NCBI RefSeq assembly: GCF_036250735.1 | Contig: NZ_CP109430.1 | Span: 3,224,001-3,288,000 of the forward strand | Origin: Streptosporangium sp. NBC_01495 | GTDB taxonomy: Bacteria > Actinomycetota > Actinomycetes > Streptosporangiales > Streptosporangiaceae | DNA length: 64,000 bases | Direction: 5' to 3' | Part shown: in pieces, positions 41,924-50,697 of the stretch | How positions within the stretch are numbered: position 1 is the stretch's first letter | Layout: each line of letters begins with the position of its first letter | Made by a program: the position numbers and the translations under genes | Notes under the pieces: generated by a model | The model's input: the letters and a program-made list of their open reading frames with translations, nothing else | What the model was told of the DNA's origin: nothing | The model's database searches: none

Positions 41924-42101
41924 CCCGGTGCTCCCGGTCCGCGCCGATCCCGGAGGCGGTGCGGGAGTGCCGCGGATCGCTCGGGCGGGATGGAACGATG
42001 GCCTCGCCGGTGGGCCCCGAAGGGCGTGTCACCGGCGTTCGCGTCTCGTCACGAGACCTGCCGGTCACCGAGGGGTACATGAGAATCGGCACGTGAGTCA
42101 T
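41916..42101 (-). pseudogene. Truncated polysaccharide deacetylase N terminus
   Basis: 61-residue frame starting MTHVPILMYPSVTGRSRDET. V-P-I-L-M-Y-x-S-V is the hallmark start of NodB-type polysaccharide deacetylases (usually MYHSV; here Pro replaces His). The catalytic core does not follow; the frame runs into composition-biased sequence and stops at 41916, overlapping the flippase start. It is probably the relic of the cassette's deacetylase after a deletion. Otherwise the gap 42102-42220 shows no gene. Confidence 0.45.
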
Positions 42102-42220
42102 GATGCCCCAGTTTCAGGCGGGCCGTGTCCGGCATGTATCCGGAAGTCCCCGGCAGGGCCTGATTGTGATGGAGAGTGCCCTGTTTTCGGGGGGTCGGGG
42201 CTGGAGTGGTGGGAGGGCGT

Positions 42221-43501
42221 TCAGGGCGCGGTACGGGAGGAGGTGAGGAGGCGGTTCAGGACGCGGACGCCGAACTCCAGGCCCTCGACGGGGACGCGCT
42301 CGTCCACGCCGTGGAACATGCCGAAGTAGTCGAGGTCCGGGGTGAGCATCAGCGGGGCGAAGCCGTAGCCCCTGATGCCGAGCCCCGCGAAGGACTTCGC
42401 GTCCGTGCCGCCCGACATCACGTACGGCACCGGTCGCGCCGCCGGGTCCTCGGCCACCAGGGCTGTACGAAGCCGGTCGAAGAACGGCGAGTCCATCGGG
42501 GCGGAGGGGGCGTCCTCGATGTTGACGAACTCCCGGGTCACCCGGGGGCCGAGCAGGCGGTCGATCGTCTCCAGGAACTCCTCCCGGTGTCCCGGCAGGA
42601 ACCGCCCGTCAACGTGGCCCTCGGCGGTGCCGGGGACCACGTTGACCTTGTAGCCCGCCTGGAGCATCGTCGGGTTCGCCGAGTTGCGGATCTGCGCCCC
42701 GAACAGGTCGCCGATCCGGCCGAGCCGCCGCGCCTCCTCCTCCAGCCGGTCGAGGTCGATGCGCTCGCCGAGGATGGCCGACAGGTCCTCGATCAGCGCC
42801 GCCACCCCGGGCGTCAGCCGCACCGGCCAGCGGTGAGAGGCGATCCTGGACATGGCGTGGCAGAGCTCGGCCACCGCGTTGTCCACCGGCGGGCGGGAGC
42901 CGTGGCCCGCGACGCCGGTCGCGGTGAGCCGCATCCAGGCGGTGCCGCGCTCGCCCACCGCGACCGGGTAGATCCGCGCGCCCCCGGCCTCGACGCTGTA
43001 GCCGCCGGACTCGCTGATCGCGTCGGTGCAGCCGTCGAACAGCTCGCGGTGGTGCCGCACCGCGTATCGCGCGCCGTACTCGCCGGTGGCCTCCTCGTCG
43101 GCGAGGAAGGCCAGCACGACGTCCCGGTCCGGCCGCACCCCGCGCCGGGCCCAGTCGCGGACCAGGGCGAGCGTCATCGCGAGGGTGCCCTTCATGTCGA
43201 CCGCGCCCCGGCCCCAGACGCATCCGCCGGAGACCTCGCCGGAGAACGGGTGGATCCGCCAGTCGGAGGGCTGGGCGGGGACCACGTCGAGGTGGCCGTG
43301 GATCAGCAGGGCCTCGGGTGAGTCGCCCTGGATCCTGGCGACCACGCTGGTCCTGCGGCTGGCCGACTCGAACACCACCGGCTCGATCCCGGCGTCGGAC
43401 AGCAGGGCGGCGACGTGCTCGGCCGCCGGGCGCTCGCCGGGGCCGGGGTTGGTGGTATCGAACCTGATCAGATCCGAACAGATCTGCGCGACCTCACTCA
43501 T
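42221..43501 (-). CDS. M20-family metallopeptidase (ArgE/DapE/carboxypeptidase type)
   Basis: 426 residues from ATG 43501. Two-zinc site: HGHLDVVPAQPSDWRIHPFS (His, Asp), WGRGAVDMKGTLAM (bridging Asp), FLADEEATGEYGARY (Glu base and ligand) and a late ending PYVMSGGTDAKSFAGLGIRG with GMFHGVDERVPVEG (His). The dimerisation domain is about residues 190-300. It cleaves amide bonds of acylated amino acids or dipeptides. Stand-alone gene. Confidence 0.9.
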   Translation of the reverse strand: MSEVAQICSDLIRFDTTNPGPGERPAAEHVAALLSDAGIEPVVFESASRRTSVVARIQGDSPEALLIHGHLDVVPAQPSDWRIHPFSGEVSGGCVWGRGAVDMKGTLAMTLALVRDWARRGVRPDRDVVLAFLADEEATGEYGARYAVRHHRELFDGCTDAISESGGYSVEAGGARIYPVAVGERGTAWMRLTATGVAGHGSRPPVDNAVAELCHAMSRIASHRWPVRLTPGVAALIEDLSAILGERIDLDRLEEEARRLGRIGDLFGAQIRNSANPTMLQAGYKVNVVPGTAEGHVDGRFLPGHREEFLETIDRLLGPRVTREFVNIEDAPSAPMDSPFFDRLRTALVAEDPAARPVPYVMSGGTDAKSFAGLGIRGYGFAPLMLTPDLDYFGMFHGVDERVPVEGLEFGVRVLNRLLTSSRTAP

Positions 43502-43647
43502 CGACGAACGCCCCCCGGAGCCAAGAACCCAAATCTTGATCAAAGGTGCATACCCCTCCGGGTTGGAAAAAGCACCTCGGGTGTTCGTTTCGAGCACTCC
43601 CGGCCGGCTACGACGCCGCTACCCCTCCAAGGGCCCGGGAGCTTGTC

Positions 43648-44031
43648 TCACTCGCTGAGCGCGGCCTGCGGGGTCTTTTTGGTCGAGCCCTTGGCCACGC
43701 TGGGGTCGCCCGCGGCGAACGCCTCGGCGACCTTTCCCCCGATGCGCCCGCGCTCGCTCACCTCGATCCCGTGGGACTTCGCCCACGCCCGGATCTCGGC
43801 GCTCCGCTCGCGGTTGCCACCGGAACCCTTCGTCCTGCCCTTGCGGCCCAGGGAGGTGCTCGCCTTGCGGGCGGCGGACTGGAACGGTTTGAGGGCCTCG
43901 CGAAGTTTCGTGGCGTTCTTCGAGCTCAGATCGATCTCGTAGGCGGTGCCGTCGAGGCCGAACGAGACGGTCTCGTCCGCCTTCTTGCCGGTGATGTCAT
44001 CGGTGAACGTGACGACTTGCTGACGTGCCAT
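43648..44031 (-). CDS. lsr2: Lsr2-family nucleoid-associated protein
   Basis: 127 residues from ATG 44031, behind AAGGAG. The N-terminal dimerisation domain has VVTFTDDITGKKADETVSFG and LDGTAYEIDLSSKNATKLRE; the C-terminal DNA-binding domain has IRAWAKSHGIEVSERGRIGG, with the R-G-R AT-hook-like motif. It silences and bridges AT-rich, often acquired DNA, like H-NS. The adjacent 1-kb non-coding stretch is the poorest in genes of the window. Confidence 0.93.
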   Translation of the reverse strand: MARQQVVTFTDDITGKKADETVSFGLDGTAYEIDLSSKNATKLREALKPFQSAARKASTSLGRKGRTKGSGGNRERSAEIRAWAKSHGIEVSERGRIGGKVAEAFAAGDPSVAKGSTKKTPQAALSE

Positions 44032-44737
44032 TGTGTGACTCCTTAATCTTGGCGCCGGAGCGCGCGGCTGTGAACCCGGCCGACGATGGTTCCCGCGTCT
44101 CTTCCCCGCGCGCAAAACTCTAGTCCCTCCTTTCGCCGTCGCGCTCGGGAAACCCCTGTCCGCCGGAGATCCACCCTCTCAGGTTAATTACTCAAGACCG
44201 AACTCCGGCGTCTCCACGTCATTGGGAAATGCTTCCCGTTCGCGGGGGATTAAAAACGACGGCGGTGCCGGGCCCCTTGGTGTCTTGTATGCCGAGATCT
44301 GTCGGTCACCCCCGGCGGGTTTTCCTGAAGGGGCGGCGGAGCGCTTTGAAGTTTCATGACCTCCGGGTGGTTTCCGTGTCGGCCGCCCCGAAAAAAAACG
44401 ACTTCCGCCACTTGGGGCCACTCCGGTCCGTCGGTCCACTGCCGTTCGTTTCCCCGGCGCCGCCGTGTCGGGTGCGCCGGCCTCCCTCCGCTGCCCCTCT
44501 TGGCCGCCAACTGGGTTCTTCGTCCCCTTTTTACTGTTCACAATACTCGCAGGGGCGAGATGGTACGAAGGGAACGGGCGACCGGGCCGGGTTCGGGGCG
44601 GGGCGGGGCGGAGAGGTTCCGCGCGCGTCGTCCAGGGATGCCCGGTGGACAATTCACGCACGCCGGATGTCCGTAACCGAACGCGTTCCGGGATTCTGGA
44701 GGACAAATGACTTCTCCGCGCCCGGAATGTGCGCGGC

Positions 44738-44795
44738 CCGCCCGTGTACCGGCATCCGGCACCTTCGAAGGCGCCGGATGCCGGTACACGGGCGG
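44738..44795. repeat. 58-bp near-perfect palindrome
   Basis: Left arm 44738-44760 and right arm 44773-44795 are perfect 23-bp reverse complements (outer CCGCCCGTGT, inner CATCCGGC). The 12-nt centre contains the palindrome CCTTCGAAGG, so only one pair in the whole 58 bp is mismatched. No T-run follows. Such a stable cruciform or RNA hairpin is rare in non-coding actinomycete DNA. Confidence 0.9.
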
Positions 44796-45028
44796 TCACA
44801 TTGGGGTGCGGTCTCGATACTCTCAGGTAAGGCAAGACTCGCCTTGCGGACCGTATGATTCCGGGCGTCTCGCATTGTGGGGGAGGGCGGACGGGAGGCG
44901 TCGTTTGCTCCTTGGCGGTCATTGGCCCGTTCCATCGTCCGTCCGGATCAATCAACCGGCGTTCCACGAATTGTTCGAGAGCCTGCGGGAGATCGGATAG
45001 GGGCATTGACCGGATCCGGCGCCCCGGG

Positions 45029-45065
45029 CCCGGACACCCACCCCGGACACCCACCCCGGACACCC
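45029..45065 (+). repeat. 13-bp tandem repeat, 2.9 copies
   Basis: CCCGGACACCCAC at 45029-45041 and 45042-45054, and the first 11 bases again at 45055-45065, without variation. Confidence 0.85.
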
Positions 45066-45147
45066 GGACTCGGGGGTCCGAGATCCGACGACCGGGCGGT
45101 CAGGGGCCGGGCGGCCTCGGACCTCAGGCGCCCCCGGCTCGGCCGAG

Positions 45148-45324
45148 GTGACCACCGACGGCGGCGTCCGCCTGGTGCGGACGGCGGAGGGGGCGCGCAC
45201 CTGCCCGTGGCGGTACGACCACCGGGGCTCGCGCGGCCCCCGCGAGCACGTGCTCGCCGCCCGGATGGCCGCCGCTTCCCCATCGGGGGCCGGCCGCCCG
45301 CACGACTATCTCGTACGGCCCTGA
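45148..45324 (+). CDS. Possible small hypothetical protein
   Basis: 58-residue frame from GTG 45148 with natural codon use: it reads TTDGGVRLVRTAEGARTCPW then RYDHRGSRGPREHVLAARMA and ends PHDYLVRP at a TGA. Strong GC bias in codon position three supports coding. No clear ribosome site is seen and I recognise no family, so it may be a remnant. It overlaps the convergent membrane-protein gene end by a few bases. Confidence 0.35.
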   Translation: MTTDGGVRLVRTAEGARTCPWRYDHRGSRGPREHVLAARMAAASPSGAGRPHDYLVRP

Positions 45325-45617
45325 TCCCGCCCGCTCGGGGTGGGGGCGGTGGGACGGCGGCCGGGTGGCCGCCGTCTCGCCGTGTGCGCGGAGAACCCGG
45401 CGACGGCGAGCTTGCGGACCAGCACCGTGAGCGCCGCCGTGATGATCGCCGCCCAGGTCTGGGCCTGGGAGAGGCGGAGGAGCCCGGCCGCGAGGAGGAA
45501 GTCGAGCAGCACCGCCAGGGCGCCGCCGGCACCGCCGCCGGAGAGCAGGACGGCGAGCGCGGCGGCCAGCCCCATGACGACCATCAGGGGGACGAGCGTC
45601 CGGACCAGGTCAGCCAT
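45306..45617 (-). CDS. Small hypothetical membrane protein
   Basis: 103 residues: two or three hydrophobic segments (LVPLMVVMGLAAALAVLLSG, GALAVLLDFLLAAGLLRLSQ, TWAAIITAALTVLVRKLAVA) and a basic disordered C-terminal tail. ATG 45617 overlaps the end of the DUF1622 gene, so the two are coupled. The pair may form a membrane complex. No family is recognised with confidence. Confidence 0.6.
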   Translation of the reverse strand: MADLVRTLVPLMVVMGLAAALAVLLSGGGAGGALAVLLDFLLAAGLLRLSQAQTWAAIITAALTVLVRKLAVAGFSAHTARRRPPGRRPTAPTPSGRDQGRTR

Positions 45618-46053
45618 TCCCGGTACCGGGCGGGACGCGCCCGCCGGGGTCGTCCGGCGAGTCGTGCCCGCCCGGGGCGTCCAGCGATCCGCGCCCGCGC
45701 GCGTCGTTCACCGTGCGTCCCTCCCGCTCGATCTCCCTGTTCAGGAAGAAGTTCAAGGCGGTGCGGATGGCCGCGATCGCCGCGAGCTGCCCGATCTGCG
45801 GGAAACTCGGCGCGATGGCCGTCCGCAGCACGTCGCCGGCCAGCTGGAACTCCAGGCCGAGCGCGAGGAACCGTCCCAGGAACAGCCGCACCGCGATGAA
45901 CCCGTCGTCGTGCCGCCGTGCGGCCACCAGCACGAACCGCACGAACGCGATCGCGGCGCCGACGAAGATGACGACGGCCCCGGCCGCCTCGACGAGGCGG
46001 ACCAGGAGGTTGACGAGCTGCCGGAGGGTCTCCTCCGGTAGGAGATCAAGCAT
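45610..46053 (-). CDS. DUF1622-domain membrane protein
   Basis: 147 residues. One long hydrophobic segment near the N terminus (VEAAGAVVIFVGAAIAFVRF), then VRLFLGRFLALGLEFQLAGD and LRTAIAPSFPQIGQLAAIAA and IRTALNFFLNREIE, the DUF1622 pattern of three membrane helices. The last 30 residues are a disordered Gly/Pro tail. Function unknown. It overlaps the next small membrane-protein gene by 8 bp. Confidence 0.85.
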   Translation of the reverse strand: MLDLLPEETLRQLVNLLVRLVEAAGAVVIFVGAAIAFVRFVLVAARRHDDGFIAVRLFLGRFLALGLEFQLAGDVLRTAIAPSFPQIGQLAAIAAIRTALNFFLNREIEREGRTVNDARGRGSLDAPGGHDSPDDPGGRVPPGTGNG

Positions 46054-46116
46054 GCGCTGCTGTTACCCGGTGGCCTCCCGCCCATGCGCCCGCGGTCGCC
46101 GTCCTGTCCGCGGGGC

Positions 46117-47235
46117 TCAGAGATAGAGGCCGGTGTTCTCCGGGGCGGCCGACGTGCGGTTGAGGACGCCGTCGCGCAGGGCGAAGAGCTCGGCGAGGGT
46201 CGCGCCGGAGGGGGAGAGCCCCTCGGCGGTGCCGAGCCAGCGGGCGGCCTCGTCGTAGGGGAAGGCGCCGACCTCGACCTGGGCGAGGCAGCGCCCGGGA
46301 CGGGTGACGGCGGGGTGCAGGTGGGCCAGGTCCTCGTTGGTGGTGATGGCCACCAGGACGTCACGGCCCTGGCCGAGGAGCCCGTCGGTCAGGTTGAGGA
46401 GGCGCGACAGGCCCTGCCCGGTGGCCTCCTTGGCGCCGGACCTGATCAGCTCGTCGCAGTCCTCCAGCACCAGGAGCCGCCACCGGTCACCGTCGCCGTC
46501 ATCGTCGTCGTCGAAGCCGACCGCGACCTCCATGAGGTAGCCGGGGGAGTGGAACAGCTGCTCCGGATCCAGCACGCAGTCGACCTGGCACCACGACCGC
46601 CACTCGTGGGCGAGCGTACGCAGCAGCGTCGTCTTGCCGGTGCCCGGCGGGCCGTGCAGCAGGATCAGCCGGCCGTGCGCCTCGGAGGGGGTGACCGACA
46701 TCAGCCGCGACAGCGGCTCGCTGACCGACCTGGCGTAGTTTCCGGAGACCTCCGACCAGGGGGAGGCGGTGATCGGCTTCTCCGAGCGGCGGCTGCCCCG
46801 GGGACCCTGCCACCAGAAGCCCATCTTGACGTGGTCGCTCTCGGGGGCGGGCTCCTCGGCGTCCCTGGTGACCTCCTCGATCACCGAGCGGGCCAACCCC
46901 TCGTCGACCGCGGTCACGCTGACCGTGGCGGCGCGGTTGCGGTAGCGGACCACGCGCAGCGTCCAGCCCTCCCCGCACAGCAGCCGCGAGTCGCGGCCGT
47001 CCTTCTCCGAGGCCGCCCGGACGAGCGTTCCCGAGGCGGGGGCGAGGGAGGCGTCGGGACGGACCCGCTCCAGGCTCGCGGTGCACGACCAGGGCTGGGC
47101 CCCGGTGGCGAACGGCGACAGCGCGAGCGCGTCGATCACGTCCACCGCCGCGTCGCCGTCGTCGAGCCAGATCTTCATCGGAAGCTCCACCGGGCGCGGC
47201 TCCGGCTGGAAGTTGACCTCCTTGAGTACGGACAT
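46117..47235 (-). CDS. DUF5925-domain AAA-type ATPase
   Basis: 372 residues. The N-terminal half (about 1-170) is the DUF5925 part (MKIWLDDGDAAVDVIDALAL); the AAA core shows Walker A LLHGPPGTGKTTLLRTLAHE (about residues 205-215), Walker B LLVLEDCDELI, sensor-1 VAITTNED and the Arg-finger-like RPGRCLAQVE. An acidic run DDDDDGDGD precedes Walker B. It remodels an unknown substrate. Stand-alone, short intergenic spaces on both sides. Confidence 0.85.
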   Translation of the reverse strand: MSVLKEVNFQPEPRPVELPMKIWLDDGDAAVDVIDALALSPFATGAQPWSCTASLERVRPDASLAPASGTLVRAASEKDGRDSRLLCGEGWTLRVVRYRNRAATVSVTAVDEGLARSVIEEVTRDAEEPAPESDHVKMGFWWQGPRGSRRSEKPITASPWSEVSGNYARSVSEPLSRLMSVTPSEAHGRLILLHGPPGTGKTTLLRTLAHEWRSWCQVDCVLDPEQLFHSPGYLMEVAVGFDDDDDGDGDRWRLLVLEDCDELIRSGAKEATGQGLSRLLNLTDGLLGQGRDVLVAITTNEDLAHLHPAVTRPGRCLAQVEVGAFPYDEAARWLGTAEGLSPSGATLAELFALRDGVLNRTSAAPENTGLYL

Positions 47236-47311
47236 GGCGCCAATGATCCTCGCGGGGCGCCCGCCGGTCGAAGGGTTTTAGCTCGCCTCGCCCTGCCCGC
47301 CCCGGCCGGGC

Positions 47312-48196
47312 TCAGGGGAGCGGGGGCGGTGCGGGGACCTCGGGGGCGACGCGGAGCAGGGCGTCGACCAGCGGGCTCGGCGGGCGGGTCAGCGGGCCGG
47401 TGAGGACCAGGGCGCGTTCCAGGGACGGCTTCAGCGGGACCATCACGAGCCCCGGGGGCAGGAGGCCGCGGCCGAGGTCGGGAACCGTGGAGACGCCGAT
47501 GCCCGCGGCGATCATGCCGATGAGCGTGCCGAGTTCGCGTACGTGCTGGGCGGGTGTGTAGGGGACGCCCGCCATGGAGCACAGGGCGCGGGTCTGGGGC
47601 TCGCAGCCCCCCTTGGAGACCAGTAGCGGATCCTCCACCAGCTCGGCCATCGTGATGTGTTCCTGCCCGGCCAGGGGATGGTCGGCGCGGACCACCGCGT
47701 GGAAGGCGTCGCGGCCCACCACCACGTGCGCGGGCGGCGGCGGCACCGGGTCGACGAGGATCGCGGCGTCGACGACGCCGGTCTCCAGCCAGGGGGACAG
47801 CTCGTCGTCGTCGCCCTCGAAGACCTGCACCTCGACGCCGGGGAGCTCCGCGCGCCACGTCCGCATGAGCTGCGGCAGCAGCCCGCAGCAGACCGTGGGC
47901 GGGGCGGCGACGCGGACGGTCCCCGCGTACTGTCCCAGGTGCGAGGAGACGACCTCGTCGATGGCGGTGACCGAGGCGAGCGCGGCCTGGGCGTGCGGCA
48001 GGATCGCCGCGCCCAGCGCGGTGGGGCGTGCGCTCCCGTGCCGCAGCACCAGCGGGGCGCCGAGGGCGCGCTCCAGGGCGGCGAGCGCGTGGGAGACCGC
48101 CGACTGGGACATGCCCAGCTCCTCGGCGGCCACGCCGAAGCCGCCGTTCGCGATCACGGCGGTGAAGACGCGGAGTTGCGCGACCGTCGCACTCAT
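47312..48196 (-). CDS. LysR-family transcriptional regulator
   Basis: 294 residues. N-terminal winged helix: AQLRVFTAVIANGGFGVAAE then LGMSQSAVSHALAALERALG; C-terminal effector-binding domain from about residue 90 with VRVAAPPTVCCGLLPQLMRT. It is divergent from the EamA transporter, 70 bp apart, the classic LysR arrangement, so it likely activates the transporter in response to a small ligand and represses itself. Confidence 0.93.
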   Translation of the reverse strand: MSATVAQLRVFTAVIANGGFGVAAEELGMSQSAVSHALAALERALGAPLVLRHGSARPTALGAAILPHAQAALASVTAIDEVVSSHLGQYAGTVRVAAPPTVCCGLLPQLMRTWRAELPGVEVQVFEGDDDELSPWLETGVVDAAILVDPVPPPPAHVVVGRDAFHAVVRADHPLAGQEHITMAELVEDPLLVSKGGCEPQTRALCSMAGVPYTPAQHVRELGTLIGMIAAGIGVSTVPDLGRGLLPPGLVMVPLKPSLERALVLTGPLTRPPSPLVDALLRVAPEVPAPPPLP

Positions 48197-48209
48197 GAGG
48201 ACATCTCAT
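48192..48209. promoter_or_regulatory. LysR-type operator candidate
   Basis: ATGAG (48195-48199), 5 bp, CTCAT (48205-48209) forms a dyad, and CTCATGAG (48192-48199) overlaps it, at the LysR start codon between the divergent genes. Placement and size (15 bp, T-N11-A-like) fit a LysR binding site. Confidence 0.45.
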
Positions 48210-48266
48210 CACACCTCGGAGACAACTCATTGGACACATGATCCGGGCGGTGGCGAGACTGCTCCC

Positions 48267-49232
48267 GTGACCCGTGAAGGAACCGTCTCAACGCCCCCAC
48301 CTGCGCCGACGACGGACACCGCGCCGCCTTCCGCGGGCCGGTCCGTGCTCGCCCAGTATCTGGCCCTCGCCCTGACGTGGGGGGCCAGTTTCCTGTTCAT
48401 CAAGGTGGCCCTCACCGGCCTCTCTCCCGCCCAGACGGTGCTGGGGCGCCTCGCGCTGGGGGCGCTCGCCCTCAACGTGATCATGCTGGTCACCCGCCGG
48501 AGGTGGCCGAGGCGGCCGGTGTTCTGGGCGCACATGGGAGTGGTCGCCCTGATGCTGTGCGTGGTGCCGTTCCTGCTGTTCGCCTGGGCGGGGCAGTACA
48601 TCCCCTCGGGGCTCTCCAGCATCTACAACGCCACGACGCCCCTGATGACGATGCTCGTGACCCTGGCCGCGCTCCGGCAGGAGCGCCTCGGCGCGGCCGG
48701 GGTGCTCGGCCTGCTGCTGGGCGCCGCCGGGGTCGTCGTCGTACTGGCCCCGTGGAACCTGGACGCGGAGACCGGTCCCTGGTGGGCGCAGGCCGCCTGC
48801 CTGGGGGCGACGTTCTGCTACGGCCTCTCCTTCGCCTACACGCGGCGCTTCGTCCTCGCGTACGGCCACGACGCCCCCACCATCGCCGCCGCCCAGGTCA
48901 GCCTGGCCACCCTGATCATGCTCGCGCTGAGCCCGCTGCTGGCCACCGGTCCCGTACGCCTGGACCTCCCTGTCGTGGCGAGCCTGGCAGCCCTGGGCGT
49001 CCTGGGCACGGGTCTCGCCTACGTGTGGAACACCTCGGTCATCGCCAGCTGGGGGGCGACGACCGCCTCGACGGTGACCTACCTGACCCCGCTGGTGGGC
49101 GTCGTCCTCGGGGTGCTCGTCCTGGGCGAGACGCTGACGTGGAACCAGCCCGTGGGGGCGGTGATCGTCGTCGCCGGCATCATGACCGGCCAGGGCGTCA
49201 TCGGTTCCTGGTCAGGTCGCCGGTCTCCGTGA
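48267..49232 (+). CDS. EamA/DMT-family transporter (RhaT-like permease)
   Basis: 321 residues, ten membrane spans in two EamA repeats: LALALTWGASFLFIKVALTG and LSPAQTVLGRLALGALALNV in the first, and LGATFCYGLSFAYTRRFVL and GVVLGVLVLGETLTWNQPVG in the second. It exports or imports a small metabolite; the substrate is not evident. The GTG at 48267 is weakly placed; a later start near AGRSVLAQYLAL is possible. Its end overlaps the kinase gene on the other strand by 35 bp. Confidence 0.88.
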   Translation: MTREGTVSTPPPAPTTDTAPPSAGRSVLAQYLALALTWGASFLFIKVALTGLSPAQTVLGRLALGALALNVIMLVTRRRWPRRPVFWAHMGVVALMLCVVPFLLFAWAGQYIPSGLSSIYNATTPLMTMLVTLAALRQERLGAAGVLGLLLGAAGVVVVLAPWNLDAETGPWWAQAACLGATFCYGLSFAYTRRFVLAYGHDAPTIAAAQVSLATLIMLALSPLLATGPVRLDLPVVASLAALGVLGTGLAYVWNTSVIASWGATTASTVTYLTPLVGVVLGVLVLGETLTWNQPVGAVIVVAGIMTGQGVIGSWSGRRSP

Positions 49233-50697
49233 CCAGTTCGGGGCCGGGGACGTCCTTCCAGGTGTAGGTCAGGGCGTCGCCCTTGCGCCTGAGCCACACG
49301 GTGCCGGGTATGCAGCCGGTGCCGGAGCCGAGGGTGAAGGTCAGCTCGTCGGAGGTGACCTTGGTCAGGGTGATCCGCCCCCTGCAGTTGTTGACCGGTT
49401 CCGCCCACTCGGCTCCGTCGTCGCCCTCCCTGAGTGTGACTTCGATCCGTTTCTTCCCGGAGGAGAACGGGTTGGTGGAGGTGACGCCGTCGCCGGCCCA
49501 CGCTCCGGCGAAGGAGGCGGGGACCTCGCCCCCGTTCCCCGGCGGGGCCGACCTCTTCGCGCCGGAGGGCTCCGGAGTGGACGGGACGTCGATCCCGGAC
49601 GCGGACGGCGAGGGCGGCGCGGACGAAGGTGACGAGGGCGAAGGTGACGAGGGCGAAGACGTCGCCCGATCGGTGTCCCCGACGACGGTCTCGGGGGCGC
49701 CCAGAACGAGCCAGGCGGCGATCCCCGCAGCGATCAGCAGTGACACCGTGACGAGGACCGCGCCGGTGACGATCCCCCGCGGGCCACGGCGGGACTCCTG
49801 GGTCGTGAGCGCCGACCGCCTCGGAGCCGACTGTCCCGGAGGGGCGGCGATCCGGCTGCCGATCCTGGCTAGATTTTCGATGGACTCGGTGGACGGGTTG
49901 GCCGCGCCCGGGTCGACGAGGCCGACCATCAGCGCGCGGGCCGTCGGGCGGCGGGCGGGATCCTTGTCCAGGCAGGAGGCGATCAGTCCCGCGAAGGCGG
50001 GGGGCAGGACCGACAGGTCCGGGTGGTGGTTGATGATCCGGTTCAGCACGGCCGGTACGGTGTCGGCGCCGAAGGGAGGTCTGCCGCTCGCCGCGCAGAG
50101 CATGGTGGCCGCCCAGCCGAACACGTCGGAGGCGGGCGAGGCGGGCGCCCCGTGGATCTGCTCCGGGGACAGGTAGGCGGGGGTGCCGATCAGCCCGGAG
50201 GCGGTGGTGGCCGCGCCCTCCGCCCTGGCGATGCCGAAGTCGACCACCCGGGGGCCGTCGGGGCCGAGCAGCACGTTGGCGGGTTTGAAATCGCGGTGCA
50301 CCACCCCGGCGGCGTGGATGGCCGCCAGCGCGGTCGCCGTACCGACCACCAGGCGCTCCAGCTCGCCGCCGCGCAGCGGGCCCCGCTCGCGGATCCGCTC
50401 CTCCAGGGAGGGGCCGTCGACGAACTCGCTGACCACGTACGGGAGGGGGCCGTCCACGGAGGCGGTCAGCACGCGCGCCGTGCAGAAGGGCGCGACGTTC
50501 TCCAGGGCGGACAGTTCGCGGGCGAGCCGCGCCCGCGACGTGGTGTCGCCGCGGAACAGCACCTTCACCGCGACCCGCTCGCCGCTGGGCGCGTGCGCGA
50601 GGTAGACGACGCCCTGGCCGCCCTCGCCGAGCCTTCCGGCCAGCTGGAACACGCCGAGGCGGACCGGGTCGTCAGGGGTGAGGGGGGTCGCGACCAT
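49198..50697 (-). CDS. Transmembrane Ser/Thr protein kinase (PASTA-less)
   Basis: 499 residues. N-terminal kinase domain: GRLGEGGQGVVYLAHAPSGE (glycine loop), AVKVLF (Lys), VVHRDFKPANVLL (catalytic loop HRD), VVDFGIARAEG (DFG) and GTPAYLSPEQIHG (activation-segment end). A single membrane span GAVLVTVSLLIAAGIAAWLV (about 315-335) is followed by a Ser/Pro-rich linker (SPSSPSPSSPSSAPPSPSAS) and an extracytoplasmic domain of about 110 residues with two Cys. It phosphorylates cytosolic partners in response to an external signal. Confidence 0.92.
   Translation of the reverse strand: MVATPLTPDDPVRLGVFQLAGRLGEGGQGVVYLAHAPSGERVAVKVLFRGDTTSRARLARELSALENVAPFCTARVLTASVDGPLPYVVSEFVDGPSLEERIRERGPLRGGELERLVVGTATALAAIHAAGVVHRDFKPANVLLGPDGPRVVDFGIARAEGAATTASGLIGTPAYLSPEQIHGAPASPASDVFGWAATMLCAASGRPPFGADTVPAVLNRIINHHPDLSVLPPAFAGLIASCLDKDPARRPTARALMVGLVDPGAANPSTESIENLARIGSRIAAPPGQSAPRRSALTTQESRRGPRGIVTGAVLVTVSLLIAAGIAAWLVLGAPETVVGDTDRATSSPSSPSPSSPSSAPPSPSASGIDVPSTPEPSGAKRSAPPGNGGEVPASFAGAWAGDGVTSTNPFSSGKKRIEVTLREGDDGAEWAEPVNNCRGRITLTKVTSDELTFTLGSGTGCIPGTVWLRRKGDALTYTWKDVPGPELVTETGDLTRNR

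Larger units (their letters stand above)
44116..45147. other. Gene-poor region with a 58-bp palindrome
   Basis: About 1 kb without a convincing gene. Frames in either direction have erratic composition and no ribosome sites. It holds the 44738-44795 palindrome, a 13-bp tandem repeat at 45029-45065 and AT-rich patches (44165-44190, 44385-44400, 44515-44550), unusual for this chromosome. It starts directly behind the lsr2 promoter side. Confidence 0.6.

Noticed and set aside
44188-45063. Long open frames on both strands of the gene-poor region
   Set aside because: Mixed composition, no ribosome sites, no domain text, and they cross the palindrome; treated as non-coding.
45029-45065. CRISPR-like repeat
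   Set aside because: Units are 13 bp, contiguous and without spacers: a simple tandem repeat.
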